NCBI GenBank assembly: GCA_021155195.1
Contig: JAJNPV010000011.1
Coordinates: 1 to 64,000, forward strand
DNA: 64,000 nt
Direction of reading: 5' to 3'
From: Ohtaekwangia sp.
GTDB taxonomy: Bacteria > Bacteroidota > Bacteroidia > Cytophagales > Cyclobacteriaceae
The notes beneath the pieces were generated by a model, which saw only the letters and a list, made by a program, of their open reading frames with translations, searched no databases and was not told the origin of the DNA. Below, one piece after another: positions 47,142-55,956 of this stretch. The translations under genes were made by a program, and so were the position numbers. Numbering within the stretch: the stretch's first letter is position 1; every line of letters starts with the position of its first letter.

Positions 47142-47201
47142 GTAGCACTGACATGAACAAAAGTTGAAGGCTATGAAATTAGGGAGGTTAAAGCATTGAA
47201 A

Positions 47202-47711
47202 TCAATTCGTTTTATATACCTCAAGTTCTATCTCGATCATAAATTCTGGGAGTGCCAATTCCTTTACGCCTAACCACGATCCCGTTGGAAATTGTTTGGT
47301 ATAAATTGTATTGCGATAAGCAGCCTGGTTGAGAAACTCAGGCATATTGGTTGTGAACACATTTTCAACCACCACATCGTCAAAAGTGCAACCATAGTGT
47401 TTAAGTACTTTATCCAAATCAGCATAACAATTTTTCATTTGCTGCAATAAATCCCCTTGAGCAATCGGATTGCCCGCATTATCCATACTTACCGCACCCG
47501 ATATTTTTATTTCATTTCCAATTTTTACAGCATGGGTATACCCATACGCTTTTTCAGTTTCAGGCCGTAGACTAAAGTATTCAGGTATTTCGGCTTTTAC
47601 AGCGTTGGTTTCCTCATTACTATCCGAATCAGCGCACCCAGCCAAAAACAGAATCAAAAAAAAACATCCTACGCAATTTAATTGATGCATGATTCTTGAT
47701 GGCCTATTCAT
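47202..47711 (-). CDS. RidA-family lipoprotein lacking the canonical catalytic Arg
   Basis: About 169 residues from ATG 47711. A lipoprotein signal (VGCFFLILFLAGC) is followed by an acidic linker and a RidA/YjgF domain (about 60-169: KISGAVSMDNAGN, then CTFDDVVVENVFTTNM and LALPEFMIEIELEV). RidA proteins form trimers that hydrolyse imine intermediates. In active RidA the segment before the closing strand has a conserved Arg (PARS-type); here it reads PTGSWLG, so the Arg is missing and deaminase activity is doubtful. ATG 47690 is an alternative start; the reading frame extends to 47801, but those residues would bury the signal. It is the first of the minus-strand genes leading to the SLOG/TIR set. 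Confidence 0.8.
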   Translation of the reverse strand: MNRPSRIMHQLNCVGCFFLILFLAGCADSDSNEETNAVKAEIPEYFSLRPETEKAYGYTHAVKIGNEIKISGAVSMDNAGNPIAQGDLLQQMKNCYADLDKVLKHYGCTFDDVVVENVFTTNMPEFLNQAAYRNTIYTKQFPTGSWLGVKELALPEFMIEIELEVYKTN

Positions 47712-47892
47712 AAATGCTATTTTAAGTTTAATGCCTACTCTATCTGGTTTTCGGCTAACCCAGGTTTTAGATGTATAGTAAGTTATAAGTTGATACAACA
47801 AAATAAGATGGGATCAGGACGAACCTGCCTCAATACCTTTCAGTACGGGGTAAATAATTATCCACCGACCAAAACCAAAAATTAATCAGAGA

Positions 47893-48630
47893 TTAGAGAG
47901 TCCGCATACTCTTCAGTAGCATTTCCCGCATTCCTGCACCCAGGGGTATAGCATGCTGAACTATTTTTACTTGTCCCTCTGTCACCTCCTCAACGTGAGT
48001 AACATTGATAACAAACGACCGATGAACCCTTAAAAAAAGTTTTGATGGGAGCTTTTCTTCAATCGTCTTTAAAGTGATAGCAAGCACATAATCCTTCTCT
48101 TTAGTGAATAGATGGCTGTAATTTCTGTCGGCTTCGATATAAAGAATATCAGTCAGCATAATTTTTATCATCTTTTCTTTGTGGCGAACAAAAATGCGAT
48201 CATCCAAAATAAAAGCAGGTTGTTCAGGATTATCCGTTGCGAGTTGACCACCCGTTTCCCCTATTCGGCTAATAGTTAGTTCAATAGCACGTTGAAGGTC
48301 TAGCTGCTTAAATGGCTTTGAAATAAATGCATACGGCTTTGTGGGCTTAGCCCTGTTAAATGTAGCCTCATCCGCATTTGCTGTAAGATAGATAACAGGA
48401 GTTGCCGTCACTTTTTGAAGTTGAGTTGCTGTTTCTATACCATCTATGCTTCCTTTCAGATTAATATCTAACAACACAATATCAGGTCTGTTTTCCAGCA
48501 CATGGGTTGCTACCTCCTCCCCGCGTGATAAGATGCCCGTTACTTCATAACCGAGATTAACAAGTTGCATCGAGATCTTGGCCCCAATAATCATTTCATC
48601 CTCTACAATTAAAATCTTGATCGTGTCCAT
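47893..48630 (-). CDS. LytTR-family response regulator
   Basis: About 245 residues from ATG 48630. The receiver domain (about 1-120) has the acidic pair in LIVEDEMI, the phospho-acceptor Asp in VLLDINLKG and Lys in FISKPFKQ. The LytTR DNA-binding domain (about 145-245) has ILYIEADRNYSHLFT and LRVHRSFVIN. LytTR regulators bind promoter repeats as dimers. Its ATG overlaps the kinase stop (TGATG), with AAAAGGAG 4-5 nt before, one of the few strong Shine-Dalgarno sites in the window. It is the cognate partner of the upstream kinase. Confidence 0.94.
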   Translation of the reverse strand: MDTIKILIVEDEMIIGAKISMQLVNLGYEVTGILSRGEEVATHVLENRPDIVLLDINLKGSIDGIETATQLQKVTATPVIYLTANADEATFNRAKPTKPYAFISKPFKQLDLQRAIELTISRIGETGGQLATDNPEQPAFILDDRIFVRHKEKMIKIMLTDILYIEADRNYSHLFTKEKDYVLAITLKTIEEKLPSKLFLRVHRSFVINVTHVEEVTEGQVKIVQHAIPLGAGMREMLLKSMRTL

Positions 48631-50648
48631 CAAACTCCTTTTGAATTATTAAAATAGATATTTACGGTTGTTCCTTGTCCAGATTCAACACTAAGCCTGC
48701 CATTCAGTTGTTGCACCAGTAAATTTACTAATTCTGTTCCAAAGCCCGTCCCTTTCGCACTTCCATTGGGTTTGCCCACTCCGTTATCACGCACCTGAAA
48801 TAACAATTCATTTGTAACACCGGTCGCGGTTAAACTAATTTGAATCTTGCCAGGTTCCTCTTTAACAAAGGCATACTTCAAGGCATTAGTTAATAATTCG
48901 TTTGCGATCAGCCCGATGGGAACGGCCGTGTCAACATCCAACTCAATGGGCTTCATGTTACACTCAACCTTTATGCGATTTGATTCATTAAATGAATCAA
49001 GAATACTTTCACTCAGGTTTTGAAAGTAATCTCTCATTTCAATAGCAGCCAGATTATCCTTTTGATAGAGCTTTTGATGAATGATACCCATTGAAAGAAC
49101 CCGGTTCTGACTCGATAGCATAACAGCCTGAGCCGAAGGATGATCAAGTTGGGCTGCCTGCAACGAAAGTAAACCTGATACAATTTCCAAATTATTCTTT
49201 ACACGATGATGGATCTCCCGCAGCAACAATTCATTTTCAGCATTTCGTTTATCGAGTTGAGCATTCTTTTGGGCAAGGCTTTCGTTTAGCACATTCAACT
49301 GCTCGTTTATTTTATTCTTATTACGATAGGTACGATATAAAATCAAGACAACCAATATCAACAGTACAACACCTATAATAAAGAGAAATTGCACACGCTT
49401 TTGCTGAGCAATAAGTTGCTGTTGAATTTCAATTGTAGTTTGTTTTTGTGCTACTTCAAATTCAGTTTGCAACGTGGCTATTCGTTGATCAGCCTCGGCA
49501 GTGAATACATTATCTTTAAGGAGATCATAGTTTAGAAACGCTGCGTTCGCTTTTTTGTAGTCACCTGTTTGAGCATATGCATTTCCTAACTCTTTATAAG
49601 CAATATGAAGAAAGTAATTATCGCTAAATCGTTCCGTAGCAACAGTTAAGCACTTTTCCAAACTTACAATAGCAAGCGTGGGTTGGTTTATTAAGTTTTG
49701 TAACTTACCCAACTCCAACCACGATCGCATACTCATGAAATTATTTTTCAGAAGTGCAGAATAACGAATTGCATTTCTTGCTGCTGTTTCTGCTTTTGAG
49801 TATTCTCTAATAATTGTATGCAGTTCGCACATCGCGATATAAATATCTGCCAGATTATTATAAAATTGATAGCGTTCACTAATTACAAGGGCTTGATTGA
49901 AGTAGTCCTGCGCACGAATGAAGTTTTTTTTCTTCATATAGTTATTCCCAATAACATAAAGCGTGAAACTGAAATCCATATCCTCTATTCCCCGTTGCCT
50001 ATAAAGTTCTTCGGACTTCAATCCGTACTCAACCCCCTTATCAAATTTCGACTGCTTCCAAAAAATATTACTCAGATCGCTATACGCCATTGCCTGAGCT
50101 CTTATGTCTTTCAGTGAATCCCCAACTTGCAATCCTAATAAAGCATAATCTGCAGCTTCGCTCAACAGTCCTTTACGTTCCATTACATAGCCCAACTGTG
50201 TAAATAAATGAGCCAAGTCTTTCCTAGGCAATTTTGCTTTCGCAGATTCAAGCACTATCAAAGCCGTATCCAATTTATCTTGCCGAAGCAGAATTGCTGC
50301 CAACGTAGTTTGAAGCCTACCTTGCCAAAGGAGGTTATGAGAAGAAACAGTTGCGGTATATATCGAGTCTGCCAGGGTAAGAGCTTTATCCAGATCGCGT
50401 GTGTGCCAATAGTACGCAAGGTCATTTCCTATAGCAAACTTTACGGTGTCGGGTAAGGGTTGCTTTAATGCACTGTGAAGAATCGTTAAATAAGTGGAAT
50501 CAAAATCATCGGTTTCTACAAAGACAGTCTTGTAGGGATTGGGTCTGGACAAGTCTATTATTTGACTGTGACCTACTCGAATAACTAACAGAAAATTTAC
50601 TACTATGACTACCCGAAGGAGGCTCCGGTTAGAAAAATGTAACCCCAT
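48630..50648 (-). CDS. TPR sensor histidine kinase (HisKA_2 type)
   Basis: A 672-residue protein. A signal-anchor (about 8-27) and a TPR array (about 50-385) precede a membrane helix (about 414-434), a coiled linker, the HisKA_2 phospho-acceptor motif LREIHHRVKNNLEIV and a HATPase with NELLTNALKYAF, DNGVGKP and GTGFGTELV. The TPRs sit outside the cytoplasm and probably sense envelope proteins or ligands. It is stop-start coupled to the LytTR regulator. A TATCTTTG box lies 4 nt before the ATG at 50648, so the mRNA may be leaderless. Confidence 0.94.
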   Translation of the reverse strand: MGLHFSNRSLLRVVIVVNFLLVIRVGHSQIIDLSRPNPYKTVFVETDDFDSTYLTILHSALKQPLPDTVKFAIGNDLAYYWHTRDLDKALTLADSIYTATVSSHNLLWQGRLQTTLAAILLRQDKLDTALIVLESAKAKLPRKDLAHLFTQLGYVMERKGLLSEAADYALLGLQVGDSLKDIRAQAMAYSDLSNIFWKQSKFDKGVEYGLKSEELYRQRGIEDMDFSFTLYVIGNNYMKKKNFIRAQDYFNQALVISERYQFYNNLADIYIAMCELHTIIREYSKAETAARNAIRYSALLKNNFMSMRSWLELGKLQNLINQPTLAIVSLEKCLTVATERFSDNYFLHIAYKELGNAYAQTGDYKKANAAFLNYDLLKDNVFTAEADQRIATLQTEFEVAQKQTTIEIQQQLIAQQKRVQFLFIIGVVLLILVVLILYRTYRNKNKINEQLNVLNESLAQKNAQLDKRNAENELLLREIHHRVKNNLEIVSGLLSLQAAQLDHPSAQAVMLSSQNRVLSMGIIHQKLYQKDNLAAIEMRDYFQNLSESILDSFNESNRIKVECNMKPIELDVDTAVPIGLIANELLTNALKYAFVKEEPGKIQISLTATGVTNELLFQVRDNGVGKPNGSAKGTGFGTELVNLLVQQLNGRLSVESGQGTTVNIYFNNSKGV

Positions 50649-50652
50649 CTTT

Positions 50653-50660
50653 CAAAGATA
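50653..50660 (-). promoter_or_regulatory. -7 box of the TPR kinase gene
   Basis: TATCTTTG on the minus strand matches TAnnTTTG and ends 4 nt before the ATG at 50648. No clear -33 TTG was seen at the expected distance. Confidence 0.45.
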
Positions 50661-50747
50661 GAATTTACAGGGTGTAAAGCTCGAATGATCAAGAAAAAGA
50701 ATTGCTCAAAAATTGTTTTGGAAATCCAAAAGACACCTGCATAAGGC

Positions 50748-50755
50748 TACCTTTG
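50748..50755 (+). promoter_or_regulatory. -7 box of the DbpA-like helicase gene
   Basis: TACCTTTG matches TAnnTTTG and ends 4 nt before the ATG at 50760, predicting a start on the A of the ATG. It shares the 111-nt divergent gap with the kinase promoter. The -33 region is weak. Confidence 0.5.
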
Positions 50756-50759
50756 CGCT

Positions 50760-52085
50760 ATGCAAAATAATCCTAAGGCTATACACGCAGAATATTTAAA
50801 GAACTTATCCATTCCCGAGTTTAATGAGATGCAAATCGCAGTCATTGAAAAAGCAGTGACATTTAACAATCTCATGCTGCTCGCTCCTACCGGTTCGGGT
50901 AAAACCCTTGCTTTCCTTGTGCCTTTGGTTGACCGACTTAATGAAGCTGTAAGTGGCGTTCAGGCTTTGATTGTTGCTCCTTCCCGGGAGTTATCCTTAC
51001 AAATTGAGCAAGTGTTTAAATCGATGAAAACTTCTTTCAAAGTAACCTGCTGCTATGGTGGGCATTCTATGCGTGTAGAACAGAATAGTTTAAGCGAAGC
51101 TCCGGCCGTTGTAATTGGAACACCCGGCAGGTTAGCCGATCATATTGGGAAACAATCATTTGACACTAATTCTATTAACCTTGTTGTACTTGATGAGTTT
51201 GACAAGTCGTTGCAGATGGGATTCCATAGAGAGTTGGCCATCATCTTTAAAGCCCTTACGGGAAAGCAGAACCATCTCCTAACCTCGGCCACTAAACTGG
51301 ATACATGGCCTGAGTTTTTGCCATTCAAAAAACCAGATACCCTTAACTTCTTAAAAGATCAAGCTGAGTCTAAACTCGAATTGAATCTGGTAAAAACCAA
51401 AAGTGATTATAAAGTAGAAACCTTAATGCGTTTGGTAGCTGGTTTTAATCAGGAAGTATGCCTTGTCTTTTGCAATCATCGTGATGCAGTGGATCGTATC
51501 AGTGGATTGCTTGCACAGCATAAAATGGAGCATGGAACTATGCATGGCGCTATGGAACAGATTGATCGTGAAAAGAATTTAATTAAGTTTAGAGGCGGAG
51601 CACACAATACATTAATTGCAACCGATCTCGCTTCGCGCGGATTGGATATTCCGGAAATCAAACACGTTGTGCATTATCAATTACCTCCACAACAAGAATC
51701 ATTTATTCATCGCAATGGCCGCACGGCTCGCATGCATGCAAATGGAAAGGCCTACTTGATTTTAGCTGATGACGAAACGTTACCTGATTATATTGATAAA
51801 TCGTTAAAAGAAATTACGGTCACCAATAAATTGCATTTGCCCCCCCTGCCCAACTTTGTTTGCTTATATATTAGTGCGGGTAAAAAAAATAAGATCAGCA
51901 AAGGTGATGTTGTGGGATTGCTCGCAAAAAAAGGTGGTCTTCAAGGGGATGATATTGGCTTGATTACATTGCTCGACTTTGCTTCTTATGTTTCCATCAA
52001 GCGGTCATTGGTAAAAGATGTTTTAGCCAAAATAAAAAACGAAAAATTAAAAGGGATTAAGGTAAAAATTGAAGTAGCTAATTAA
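50760..52085 (+). CDS. DEAD-box-type RNA helicase, DbpA-like, with DEFD motif II
   Basis: A 441-residue superfamily 2 RNA helicase. Walker A PTGSGKT (about 43-49), motif Ia PSRELSLQ, motif Ib GTPGRLADH, motif II LDEFDKSL (Asp-Glu-Phe-Asp rather than DEAD), motif III LTSAT, and C-terminal motifs IATDLASRGLDIP and IHRNGRTAR are complete. The last about 75 residues (FVCLYISAGKKNKISKGDVV onward) match the DbpA RNA-binding domain, which in E. coli recognises helix 92 of 23S rRNA, so a role in large-subunit assembly is likely. It overlaps the convergent endonuclease III gene by 8 nt. Confidence 0.92.
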   Translation: MQNNPKAIHAEYLKNLSIPEFNEMQIAVIEKAVTFNNLMLLAPTGSGKTLAFLVPLVDRLNEAVSGVQALIVAPSRELSLQIEQVFKSMKTSFKVTCCYGGHSMRVEQNSLSEAPAVVIGTPGRLADHIGKQSFDTNSINLVVLDEFDKSLQMGFHRELAIIFKALTGKQNHLLTSATKLDTWPEFLPFKKPDTLNFLKDQAESKLELNLVKTKSDYKVETLMRLVAGFNQEVCLVFCNHRDAVDRISGLLAQHKMEHGTMHGAMEQIDREKNLIKFRGGAHNTLIATDLASRGLDIPEIKHVVHYQLPPQQESFIHRNGRTARMHANGKAYLILADDETLPDYIDKSLKEITVTNKLHLPPLPNFVCLYISAGKKNKISKGDVVGLLAKKGGLQGDDIGLITLLDFASYVSIKRSLVKDVLAKIKNEKLKGIKVKIEVAN

Positions 52086-52710
52086 CGGAAGCTCGATAAT
52101 AATCACACACTTTATTCATCACACATTCTCCACATTTAGGATTGGTTGGCCGGCACGTTTCACGACCTAAAAAAGAAATGGCCATTCCCGCTTCGCCCCA
52201 ATCGGCAGGATCCAGTAATTCCATCATTTGTTTTTCCAATTTCTTGGGATCGGTGCCTGTTGCCAAACCCAGGCGCGGTGCAACCCGCACTACATGCAAG
52301 TCAACAATAATTCCTTCTGCTTTCTTCCCTGACTCGCGAAGTATCACATTAGCAGACTTTCTTCCGATACCTGGCAATTCAGTTAATCCATCCAAAGTAG
52401 TCGGGATATTTTTGTCTTCCTTTATTGTAGCTGACAATTGTAGCAGCCACTTTATCTTATTCCCAAAGTTTCTAACCTTATTTACAAAGGGAAACAAAGC
52501 TTCTGCCGTAGCCATTGAAAGTGCTTTCATATCGGGGAAGGCTTTGAAAAATTCAGGAGCCAGCTTATTAATATTCCGATCGGAATCTTGTGCCGACAAC
52601 ACTACCATTACAACTAATTGATAAGTGGACTTATAATCCAGCGGATGCTGCTTGCCTTTGTATTTTTTAATAAGCGGCTGAATTTCCTTTTGCCAGTTGT
52701 GCGTAGCCAT
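52078..52710 (-). CDS. nth: Endonuclease III (Nth-type DNA glycosylase/AP lyase)
   Basis: A 210-residue base-excision repair enzyme for oxidised pyrimidines. The helix-hairpin-helix LPGIGRKSANVIL carries the catalytic Lys, and VDLHVVRV carries the catalytic Asp. The [4Fe-4S] ligands are spaced Cys-X6-Cys-X2-Cys-X5-Cys (CRPTNPKCGECVMNKVC). Length is typical. It stands alone on the minus strand and converges with the helicase. Confidence 0.95.
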   Translation of the reverse strand: MATHNWQKEIQPLIKKYKGKQHPLDYKSTYQLVVMVVLSAQDSDRNINKLAPEFFKAFPDMKALSMATAEALFPFVNKVRNFGNKIKWLLQLSATIKEDKNIPTTLDGLTELPGIGRKSANVILRESGKKAEGIIVDLHVVRVAPRLGLATGTDPKKLEKQMMELLDPADWGEAGMAISFLGRETCRPTNPKCGECVMNKVCDYYRASVN

Positions 52711-52758
52711 TTGAGATTGGTTTGGTTAATAAAAATAATGATAAAACAGATAATGTTC

Positions 52759-52838
52759 GATGCTATATGCTAGATTCTAGGACAAAATATTCAAGTAACG
52801 AGTATCAACCATCAAGCTTCAAGCTTCAACCTCAACCC
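52759..52838. repeat. Heptad-periodic intergenic repeat
   Basis: Seven-nucleotide words run in phase: gatgcta, tatgcta, gattcta, then later agtatca, accatca, agcttca, agcttca. tcaa recurs at 52805, 52812, 52819 and 52826, exactly 7 nt apart. No ORF. It occupies most of the 210-nt gap between nth and the amidohydrolase gene. Confidence 0.55.
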
Positions 52839-52920
52839 TCCTATTAACCGTACATCCATTTATTAATTAAGTCATCTTCTTTTTTATATATTTTACCGGC
52901 TAGATTAATAACCACTTACT

Positions 52921-55900
52921 ATGAAGAATAGAATACTTTTATCCGTTGCTTTTCTCCTTTCGGGATGGGCCGCCTCGGCTCAGGAAACGTTTCCCCGAAA
53001 TGATGTGAAAGACAACCGAGCAGGCTTATATGCCTTTACCAATGCCACCATTGTGGTCGATCCTCAAACAACCTTGCAAAACGCAACCCTACTTATCAAG
53101 GGAACCCGCATCGAACAAATTGGGGCAAATCTTTCTATACCCAAGGGATATACAACTATCGACTTGAAAGGAAAATACATCTATCCTTCCCTCATCGATA
53201 TGTATACAAGTTATGGCTTGCCAGATGTTGAAAGAGTACGTGGCCGTGGCTTTGGGGGTTCTGAACAAATGGAATCTGCAACCAAGGGTGCATACAATGC
53301 CAACCAGGCAATTCGTTCGCATTATAACGCATCCGATGAGTTTACCATCAATGCCAAAACCGCAGACGAGCTAAGAAAGCTTGGCTTTGGTGCTGTGCTT
53401 ACTTCCAAAGCTGACGGACTTGCCCGAGGCACTAGCGCATTTGTATCGCTCAGTGAGAAAAATGATAACACTGCTTTGATCAGGCAAAAAGTAGCGGCCA
53501 ATTATTCGTTGGAAAAAGGAACCTCTACACAAACCTATCCTACTTCTATGATGGGTTTCATTGCACTCCTTCGCCAAACCTATATGGATGCCGAGTGGTT
53601 CGGTAGCCAAACCCCCCGCCCCTTTGCCGACAATTCATTAGAGGCTTGGATTCAAAACCAGCGCTTGCCGCAAGTATTTGCAGCTACCAATTGGATGAAC
53701 GTTCTACGCGCTGACAAAATAGGAGATGAATTTGGTGTTCAATACATCATTAAAGGCGATGGCGATGAATACAAACGCGTTGCTGATATAAAAGCTACCA
53801 AAGCTTCGCTTATTGTTCCTATCAATTTTCCCGATGCGTATGATGTGGAAGATCCATTCGATGCTGAAAAAGTTTCGTTGGCGGATATGAAACATTGGGA
53901 ACTAGCGCCTACTAACCTTGCCACATTAGAGAAAAATGGAATTCAATTCTCCATTACTTCATCCGGTCTTAGAAAAACTTCAGACTTCCTTCCTAATCTA
54001 AGAAAGGCAATTGAAAACGGACTTACAGAGACCGCAGCTTTAAAGGCTTTGACAACCACTCCTGCTCAACTTCTTAAGGTAGATGATCAGGTAGGTAGCA
54101 TAAAGAAAGGGCTACTAGCTAACTTCATCATCACTTCCGGAAAACTATTTGAAGAGAAAACAATCATTCATCAAAACTGGGTGCAAGGCGAACTTTATTC
54201 AATTAAATCATTAGATACCCGCGACTTTAGCGGTAATTATAATCTTTCAATAAACGGACAAACATACAATCTTGAAGTAACCGGTGAACCTGGAAATCAC
54301 AAAGCCAAAATAAAAATTAACGACTCTACTTCATTAGACGTAAACTCAACTTTTGGAAACGATCTGATCACCATTAGTTTCAAGCCACAAAAACAACCGG
54401 GCAGTATTCGTCTTTCAGGTTGGAGTGAAACAACCGGCTGGAAAGGAAAAGGACAACTAGCTGACGGAACCTGGATTACATGGTCTGGCACCCGCACCGG
54501 AAATATTGAAGCTAAGGATGCAAAGAAGCCTGGTGCTAACGAAAAGAAAGAAGAACTCGGCAAAGTTATTTATCCATTTACAGGTCATGGCTACCCTGCC
54601 CTGCCTACCACCGAAACATTGCTTATTAAGAATGCCACCGTTTGGACAAATGAAAGTGAGGGCATTCTAAAAGATACTGATGTGCTTTTGAAAGATGGTA
54701 AGATTTCCAAGATCGGAAAAAATATTTCTGATGCAAGTGCCAAGGTAGTGGATGGAACCGGCAAACATCTGACTGCTGGAATCATTGATGAACATTCACA
54801 CATCGGTGTTAGTAGTATTAATGATGTAGCTGCAAATTCGGGCATGGTTCGTATTGGTGATAACATTGATGCCGAGAGCATAAATGTATATCGCGCATTA
54901 GCGGGGGGCGTGGTTGCTGTTCAAGCATTGCATGGTTCCGCTAACCCTATTGGCGGTCAATCGGCATTGATTAAACTACGCTGGGGCGAATCGCCAGAGA
55001 ATTATAAAATTCAAGGTGCCGATGGATTTATCAAATTTGCTTTGGGTGAAAACGTAAAACGCAGTAGCAACCCAAGTTCAATTCGCTATCCGCAAAGTCG
55101 TATGGGTGTTGAACAGGTGTATGTGGATGCCTTTACCAATGCACGTGAGTACGAAAAGAAATGGAATACCTACAACAGCCTTTCTTCAAAAGAAAAACCC
55201 TTAGCCATTAAACCTCGAAGAGATTTAGTTGAAGAAACCATGCTTGAGATTCTTAATAAGAAAAGATTCATCACCTGCCACTCGTATGTGCAATCCGAAA
55301 TCAATATGTTGATGAAAGTTGCTGAGAGTTTTAATTTCCGTGTAAACACATTCACTCATATTTTAGAAGGCTATAAAGTAGCCGATAAAATGGCTGAGCA
55401 CGGAGTGGCTGCCTCTACATTTGCCGATTGGTGGAATTATAAATGGGAAGTTCGGTACGCAATACCTTACAATGCAGCTATTATGCAACGGGCAGGAGTT
55501 GTAACCGCTATCAACTCGGACGATGCTGAGATGGGCCGCAGGTTAAATCAGGAAGCTGCTAAGTCTGTGAAGTATGCAGGTATGAGCGAAGAAGATGCCT
55601 GGAAAATGGTAACACTCAATCCTGCCAAGATGCTCCACCTGGATAATCAGATGGGAAGTATCAAATCAGGCAAATCCGCTGATGTTGTTTTATGGAATGA
55701 TCATCCGCTTTCGGTGTATGCCAAGCCTTTGAAAACCATCATTGATGGAAAAGTATATTTTGATGTTGAGAAAGACGAGCAAAATAATAAAGCCCTTGAA
55801 TTGGAGCGTGCTCGCCTAATCCAAAAAATGAAAAGTGCTAAGAAATCGGGTATGCCAACACAACGGGGTGAAGGCCGCAGTCAATTGCAATTTCATTGCG

Positions 55901-55938
55901 ATGATGTGCTAGGATATGAAACTATACTCGAAGATTAA
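52921..55938 (+). CDS. Exported amidohydrolase with tandem modules: inactive N-terminal half, intact C-terminal half
   Basis: A 1005-residue protein with a signal peptide (LLSVAFLLSGWAASAQ). Two amidohydrolase-type modules are fused. The first (about 35-430) has the right frame (IYPSLIDMYTSYG), but the metal His pair is replaced by Tyr95 and Ser97. The second (about 565-960) is complete: His625 and His627 (DEHSHIG), His787 (CHSYVQSE), His813 (FTHILEGY) and Asp867 (INSDDAE). A beta-rich linker (about 440-545) joins them. It is probably a periplasmic hydrolase of cyclic amides, peptides or esters; the substrate is unknown. The related 433-residue gene follows after 18 nt and may form a complex with it. 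Confidence 0.88.
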   Translation: MKNRILLSVAFLLSGWAASAQETFPRNDVKDNRAGLYAFTNATIVVDPQTTLQNATLLIKGTRIEQIGANLSIPKGYTTIDLKGKYIYPSLIDMYTSYGLPDVERVRGRGFGGSEQMESATKGAYNANQAIRSHYNASDEFTINAKTADELRKLGFGAVLTSKADGLARGTSAFVSLSEKNDNTALIRQKVAANYSLEKGTSTQTYPTSMMGFIALLRQTYMDAEWFGSQTPRPFADNSLEAWIQNQRLPQVFAATNWMNVLRADKIGDEFGVQYIIKGDGDEYKRVADIKATKASLIVPINFPDAYDVEDPFDAEKVSLADMKHWELAPTNLATLEKNGIQFSITSSGLRKTSDFLPNLRKAIENGLTETAALKALTTTPAQLLKVDDQVGSIKKGLLANFIITSGKLFEEKTIIHQNWVQGELYSIKSLDTRDFSGNYNLSINGQTYNLEVTGEPGNHKAKIKINDSTSLDVNSTFGNDLITISFKPQKQPGSIRLSGWSETTGWKGKGQLADGTWITWSGTRTGNIEAKDAKKPGANEKKEELGKVIYPFTGHGYPALPTTETLLIKNATVWTNESEGILKDTDVLLKDGKISKIGKNISDASAKVVDGTGKHLTAGIIDEHSHIGVSSINDVAANSGMVRIGDNIDAESINVYRALAGGVVAVQALHGSANPIGGQSALIKLRWGESPENYKIQGADGFIKFALGENVKRSSNPSSIRYPQSRMGVEQVYVDAFTNAREYEKKWNTYNSLSSKEKPLAIKPRRDLVEETMLEILNKKRFITCHSYVQSEINMLMKVAESFNFRVNTFTHILEGYKVADKMAEHGVAASTFADWWNYKWEVRYAIPYNAAIMQRAGVVTAINSDDAEMGRRLNQEAAKSVKYAGMSEEDAWKMVTLNPAKMLHLDNQMGSIKSGKSADVVLWNDHPLSVYAKPLKTIIDGKVYFDVEKDEQNNKALELERARLIQKMKSAKKSGMPTQRGEGRSQLQFHCDDVLGYETILED

Positions 55939-55956
55939 AATTGAAATAAAAGAGAT

